A DNA stretch of 8,797 bases from Flavobacteriaceae bacterium (GTDB lineage: Bacteria > Bacteroidota > Bacteroidia > Flavobacteriales > Flavobacteriaceae): positions 1 to 8,797 of the forward strand of contig WFZY01000199.1 in assembly GCA_015489265.1 (NCBI GenBank). The letters run 5' to 3'. Position 1 is the stretch's first letter. The number at the start of each line of letters is the position of its first letter. Position numbers and translations under genes: made by a program. Shown piece after piece: positions 6,191 to 8,797 of the stretch. The notes beneath the pieces are model-generated. The model had not been told where the DNA came from and did no database searches. It saw only the letters and a program-made list of their open reading frames with translations.

Positions 6191-6646
6191 ATGAATTTCC
6201 TAAAAAGCATATTGATATTATCACTCTTGCTGTATGCTTGCAAGCCACCGGTTAAATCAAATACACCCAAACCGGATAGCATTGCTTTGGAAAATATCGA
6301 TTTGTATCCGCAATATCCTTCTTGTCCAGATTATTTTGAAAAAGACCGGCAATTAAAATGTTTGATGTTGAAAATCAACAACTTTATTGCTTATCATCTC
6401 AATGAACAATACCAAAAACAGTTTACGGGACTGAAAGATACGCTTTGGGTAAAATTTGATATTGATACACTGGGACAAATTCATTATATCAATATTATTC
6501 ATTATAAAGACCGGCTACAAGATCATATTTATGACACTATTTTTAAGAAAATAACCTATAAAATGCCTAAAGTAAAACCGGCAATCTACCGGGACCATCC
6601 GGTAAACTTTGAATTTAAAATTCCAATTATCAATTCAAATCGTTAA
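6191..6646 (+). CDS. Lipoprotein with a TonB C-terminal-like domain
   Basis: I choose the ATG at 6191 (151 residues) rather than the TTG at 6176, because the ATG starts directly with a lipoprotein signal: MNFLKSILILSLLLYAC, with lipobox L-Y-A-C and lipidated Cys17. A short Pro/Lys/Ser linker follows. Residues from about 40 match the pattern of flavobacterial TonB-family C-terminal domains: YPSCPDYFE, a second Cys in LKCLMLKI, then LWVKFDIDTLGQIHYINI, and YKMPKVKPAIYRDHPVNFEFKIPI near the end. In TonB this domain contacts outer-membrane TonB-dependent receptors, but TonB is held by an inner-membrane helix, whereas here a lipid anchor replaces it. Energy transduction is therefore doubtful; a regulatory or scaffolding role is possible. 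The stop is 13 bases before ligA, so the two are probably co-transcribed. The domain call is from sequence pattern, moderately sure. Confidence 0.75.
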   Translation: MNFLKSILILSLLLYACKPPVKSNTPKPDSIALENIDLYPQYPSCPDYFEKDRQLKCLMLKINNFIAYHLNEQYQKQFTGLKDTLWVKFDIDTLGQIHYINIIHYKDRLQDHIYDTIFKKITYKMPKVKPAIYRDHPVNFEFKIPIINSNR

Positions 6647-6659
6647 AAATTAACAACTT

Positions 6660-8657
6660 ATGACTAAAGAAGAAGCTAAAAAAAAGATAGAATCGCTGCG
6701 CAAAGAATTACAAGAAGCCAACTACAAATATTATGTCTTGGCACAGCCCGATATGTCGGATTACGATTTTGATCGCAAACTGGAAGAACTACAAAAACTC
6801 GAACAGGAATTTCCGGAATTTTTCGACCCCAATTCCCCGACACAACGCGTTGGTGGTGAACCGACTACCGAATTTAAAACCGTCAAACATAAATATCCGA
6901 TGCTGTCATTGGATAAATCCTACAATATTCAAGATTTAAAAGACTGGATTAACCGGATATCCAAATTGGTCGATGAAAAATTTAGCTTTTGCGTCGAATT
7001 AAAATATGACGGCGTTTCATTGAGTAACCAATATATTGACAAAAAACTTGTGCAATCACTAACCCGTGGCGATGGCATTACCGGCGATGATGTTACCAAC
7101 AATGCCCGCACTATTAGAACCTTGCCTTTAGTGTTACGGGGCAATGATGTCCCGCATGAAGTATTTGCCCGTGGTGAAGTTTTAATATCGCGTAAAAATT
7201 TTGAACGCATCAACAAAGAACAAGCGCAAAAAGGTGAAACCACTTATATGAATGCCCGCAATTTGGCAGCCGGAACTTTAAAACTGCTTGACCCTAAAAT
7301 TGTGGCAAAACGACAACTTGATTTTGTCGCGTATTTTATGCTTGGCGAAAAATTACCTGTTGATAATCAATATGATGCCTTAAAAAAATTGGAACAATGG
7401 GGCTTTTTCGTGCCACACGATTATATCAAAGCTACCAATTTGGACGAAATCATGGATTTTATTCTCGATTGGGGGGTTAAACGCTTTGATTTTCCGTATG
7501 ATACCGATGGTATCGTTGTTAAAGTCAATGAATTTGATATACAAGAAAAATTGGGCTATACCGCCAAATCACCACGTTGGGCTATGGCGTATAAATTTCC
7601 AGCCGAACGCAAATTGACCAAATTGTTAAGCGTTGATTTCCAAGTCGGTCGTACAGGCAAAGTAACACCTGTTGCCAATTTGGCACCTATCAAACTTGCC
7701 GGAACTATTGTCAAACGTGCCACTTTGCACAACGAAGACAATATGAAAAAACTCGACTTGCACGAAGGCGATTATGTCTATGTCGAAAAAGCCGGCGAAA
7801 TCATTCCGCAAGTCGTCGGTGTCGATAAATCGAAGCGCCAACCCGGTGCCAAACCCATTACATTTATCGACCATTGTCCGGTTTGTAACACACCGCTTAT
7901 CAAACAAGGGGCAGACTATTTCTGTGTCAATACAACCACTTGCGAACCGCAAATCAAAGCACAAATTGAGCATTTTGTCAGTCGGAAAGCAATGGATATT
8001 GACGGACTGGGACCTGAAATTATCAATTTGTTATACCAAAACGGCTTAATTCACAATATTGCCGACTTATACGATTTAAAAGTTGATGATTTAAAAAATT
8101 TGGAAGGTTTGGGCGAAAAATCGGCACAAAACATCATCAATAGCATTCAAAAATCTAAAAATCAATCTTTTGAAAGGGTTTTGTATGCTTTGGGGATCCG
8201 TCACGTGGGTGAAAATGCAGCCAAATTAATTGCCAAACATTTTAAAAGTATCGACCGCTTGATGCAGGCATCGGCTGAAGAAATTACCGCTATAAAAGGA
8301 ATCGGTGAAAAAATTGCCGAAAGTATCAAAACTTATTTTTCAAATCCGAAAAATATCGAATTAATCAACCGGCTCAAACAAGCCGGATTACAGTTTGAAT
8401 CTCATGAAGATGAAAATCCGGTAGTTGATAAATTACATGGCAAAAAATTTGTGATTTCCGGTACATTTGAACATTTTTCACGTGATGAACTCAAACAAAA
8501 TATCGAACATAACGGTGGCAAAGTCGTGAGTTCCGTCAGTAAAAATACCGATTATCTTTTGGCAGGCGACAAACCCGGACCATCTAAAGTCAGTAAAGCA
8601 CAAAATTTAAATATCTCAATAATTTCAGAAGCGGATTATTTGAATATGATAAAATAG
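6660..8657 (+). CDS. ligA: NAD+-dependent DNA ligase LigA
   Basis: This complete 665-residue protein has typical LigA length (about 670). It seals nicks in duplex DNA using NAD+ in replication and repair and acts in the cytoplasm. The N-terminal Ia domain (NYKYYVLAQPDMSDYDFD, 21-38) binds the NMN half of NAD+. The adenylation domain has the nucleophile Lys115 in ELKYDG, plus RGE (171-173), R200 in YMNARNLAAGT, DGIVVKVN with K288, and K312 in AMAYKFPAE. The OB fold follows (about 320-400, including QVGRTGKVTPVA). A four-Cys zinc finger is formed by C406, C409, C422 and C428. Helix-hairpin-helix repeats include GLGEK (483-487) and GIGEK (547-551). The C-terminal BRCT domain spans about 590-665 (GKKFVISGTF, GGKVVSSVS). 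All key residues are present. It starts 13 bases after the lipoprotein gene; A-rich sequence but no clear Shine-Dalgarno precedes the ATG. No terminator is evident. Confidence 0.98.
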   Translation: MTKEEAKKKIESLRKELQEANYKYYVLAQPDMSDYDFDRKLEELQKLEQEFPEFFDPNSPTQRVGGEPTTEFKTVKHKYPMLSLDKSYNIQDLKDWINRISKLVDEKFSFCVELKYDGVSLSNQYIDKKLVQSLTRGDGITGDDVTNNARTIRTLPLVLRGNDVPHEVFARGEVLISRKNFERINKEQAQKGETTYMNARNLAAGTLKLLDPKIVAKRQLDFVAYFMLGEKLPVDNQYDALKKLEQWGFFVPHDYIKATNLDEIMDFILDWGVKRFDFPYDTDGIVVKVNEFDIQEKLGYTAKSPRWAMAYKFPAERKLTKLLSVDFQVGRTGKVTPVANLAPIKLAGTIVKRATLHNEDNMKKLDLHEGDYVYVEKAGEIIPQVVGVDKSKRQPGAKPITFIDHCPVCNTPLIKQGADYFCVNTTTCEPQIKAQIEHFVSRKAMDIDGLGPEIINLLYQNGLIHNIADLYDLKVDDLKNLEGLGEKSAQNIINSIQKSKNQSFERVLYALGIRHVGENAAKLIAKHFKSIDRLMQASAEEITAIKGIGEKIAESIKTYFSNPKNIELINRLKQAGLQFESHEDENPVVDKLHGKKFVISGTFEHFSRDELKQNIEHNGGKVVSSVSKNTDYLLAGDKPGPSKVSKAQNLNISIISEADYLNMIK

Positions 8658-8663
8658 TATTTT

Positions 8664-8777
8664 AGAGGAAAGTGAAAAAGTGCCAAGCGGAACATTATCC
8701 CGACAAATGACCGAGAAAAACAAAAACCAACAAGTAAATATATAAATCAGAAAAACGCACTTTGCACTTGCACTTTT
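8664..8777. repeat. Heptamer-type repeat words flanking the 3' side of ligA
   Basis: After the ligA stop the sequence has GAGGAAAGTGAAAAAGTGCC (8665-8684), closely matching the GTGAAAA/GTGCCAA words of the 4384-4839 spacer. Near the right edge, CGCACTTTGCACTTGCACTT (8756-8775) carries the same family on the opposite strand (GCACTTT/GCACTT/GCACTTTT). The two face each other: AAAAGTGCCAAG (8675-8686) and CTTGCACTTTT (8767-8777) pair with one gap. The roughly 80-base distance and the lack of a T-run argue against a terminator. No gene is seen in 8658-8797. Confidence 0.55.
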
Positions 8778-8797
8778 AACTCAAACAACCTATAAAC

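Noticed and set aside
6929..7243. Antisense and alternate-frame open frames inside ligA (also 6733-6939, 7556-7741, 7626-7973, 7774-8049)
   Set aside because: All overlap intact ligA coding sequence whose catalytic residues and domains are continuous; shadows.

Overview
The window is an AT-rich stretch of a Bacteroidota chromosome, probably from the Flavobacteriia or a related class. Supporting this are promoter motifs of the Bacteroidota type (TTG...TAnnTTTG), no clear Shine-Dalgarno sequences, a TonB-C lipoprotein with the 'YPxCP...C' pattern of flavobacterial TonB proteins, a DUF4350/MoxR/DUF58 cluster, and a long secreted protein of Asp-rich thrombospondin type-3 repeats. No rRNA, tRNA, CRISPR array, insertion sequence or phage gene was recognised.

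Layout. The left two thirds are read on the minus strand. In transcription order they hold a DUF4350 membrane protein (6036-4840), a MoxR-type AAA+ ATPase (4383-3415), a DUF58 protein (3075-1738), and the first 523 residues of a very acidic, calcium-binding-type repeat protein (1569 to beyond position 1). The right third is read on the plus strand. It holds a small lipoprotein with a TonB C-terminal-like domain (6191-6646) and, 13 bases later, a complete NAD+-dependent DNA ligase, ligA (6660-8657). The two groups diverge from a 154-base region with a promoter-like element on each strand.

How the genes work together. MoxR ATPases and DUF58 proteins are usual partners, and with DUF4350 they form a recurring envelope-associated cluster whose molecular job is poorly known. 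The usual DUF4129 and BatA/B-type von Willebrand factor proteins are absent here. The repeat protein has its own promoter motif and is probably a separate unit. The lipoprotein and ligA are probably co-transcribed but have no evident functional link.

The most unusual part is the spacers. Genes that are normally packed tightly are separated by 339 and 456 bases filled with repeats. One spacer holds a 138-base element with inverted arms (3145-3282). The other holds a 127-base tandem duplication (4406-4659) within a patchwork of degenerate 7-base repeats, and the same word families reappear after ligA. No new enzymatic system is evident. The best leads are the heptameric repeat landscape, the roughly 270-residue super-repeat of the secreted protein, and the TonB-C domain on a lipid anchor.
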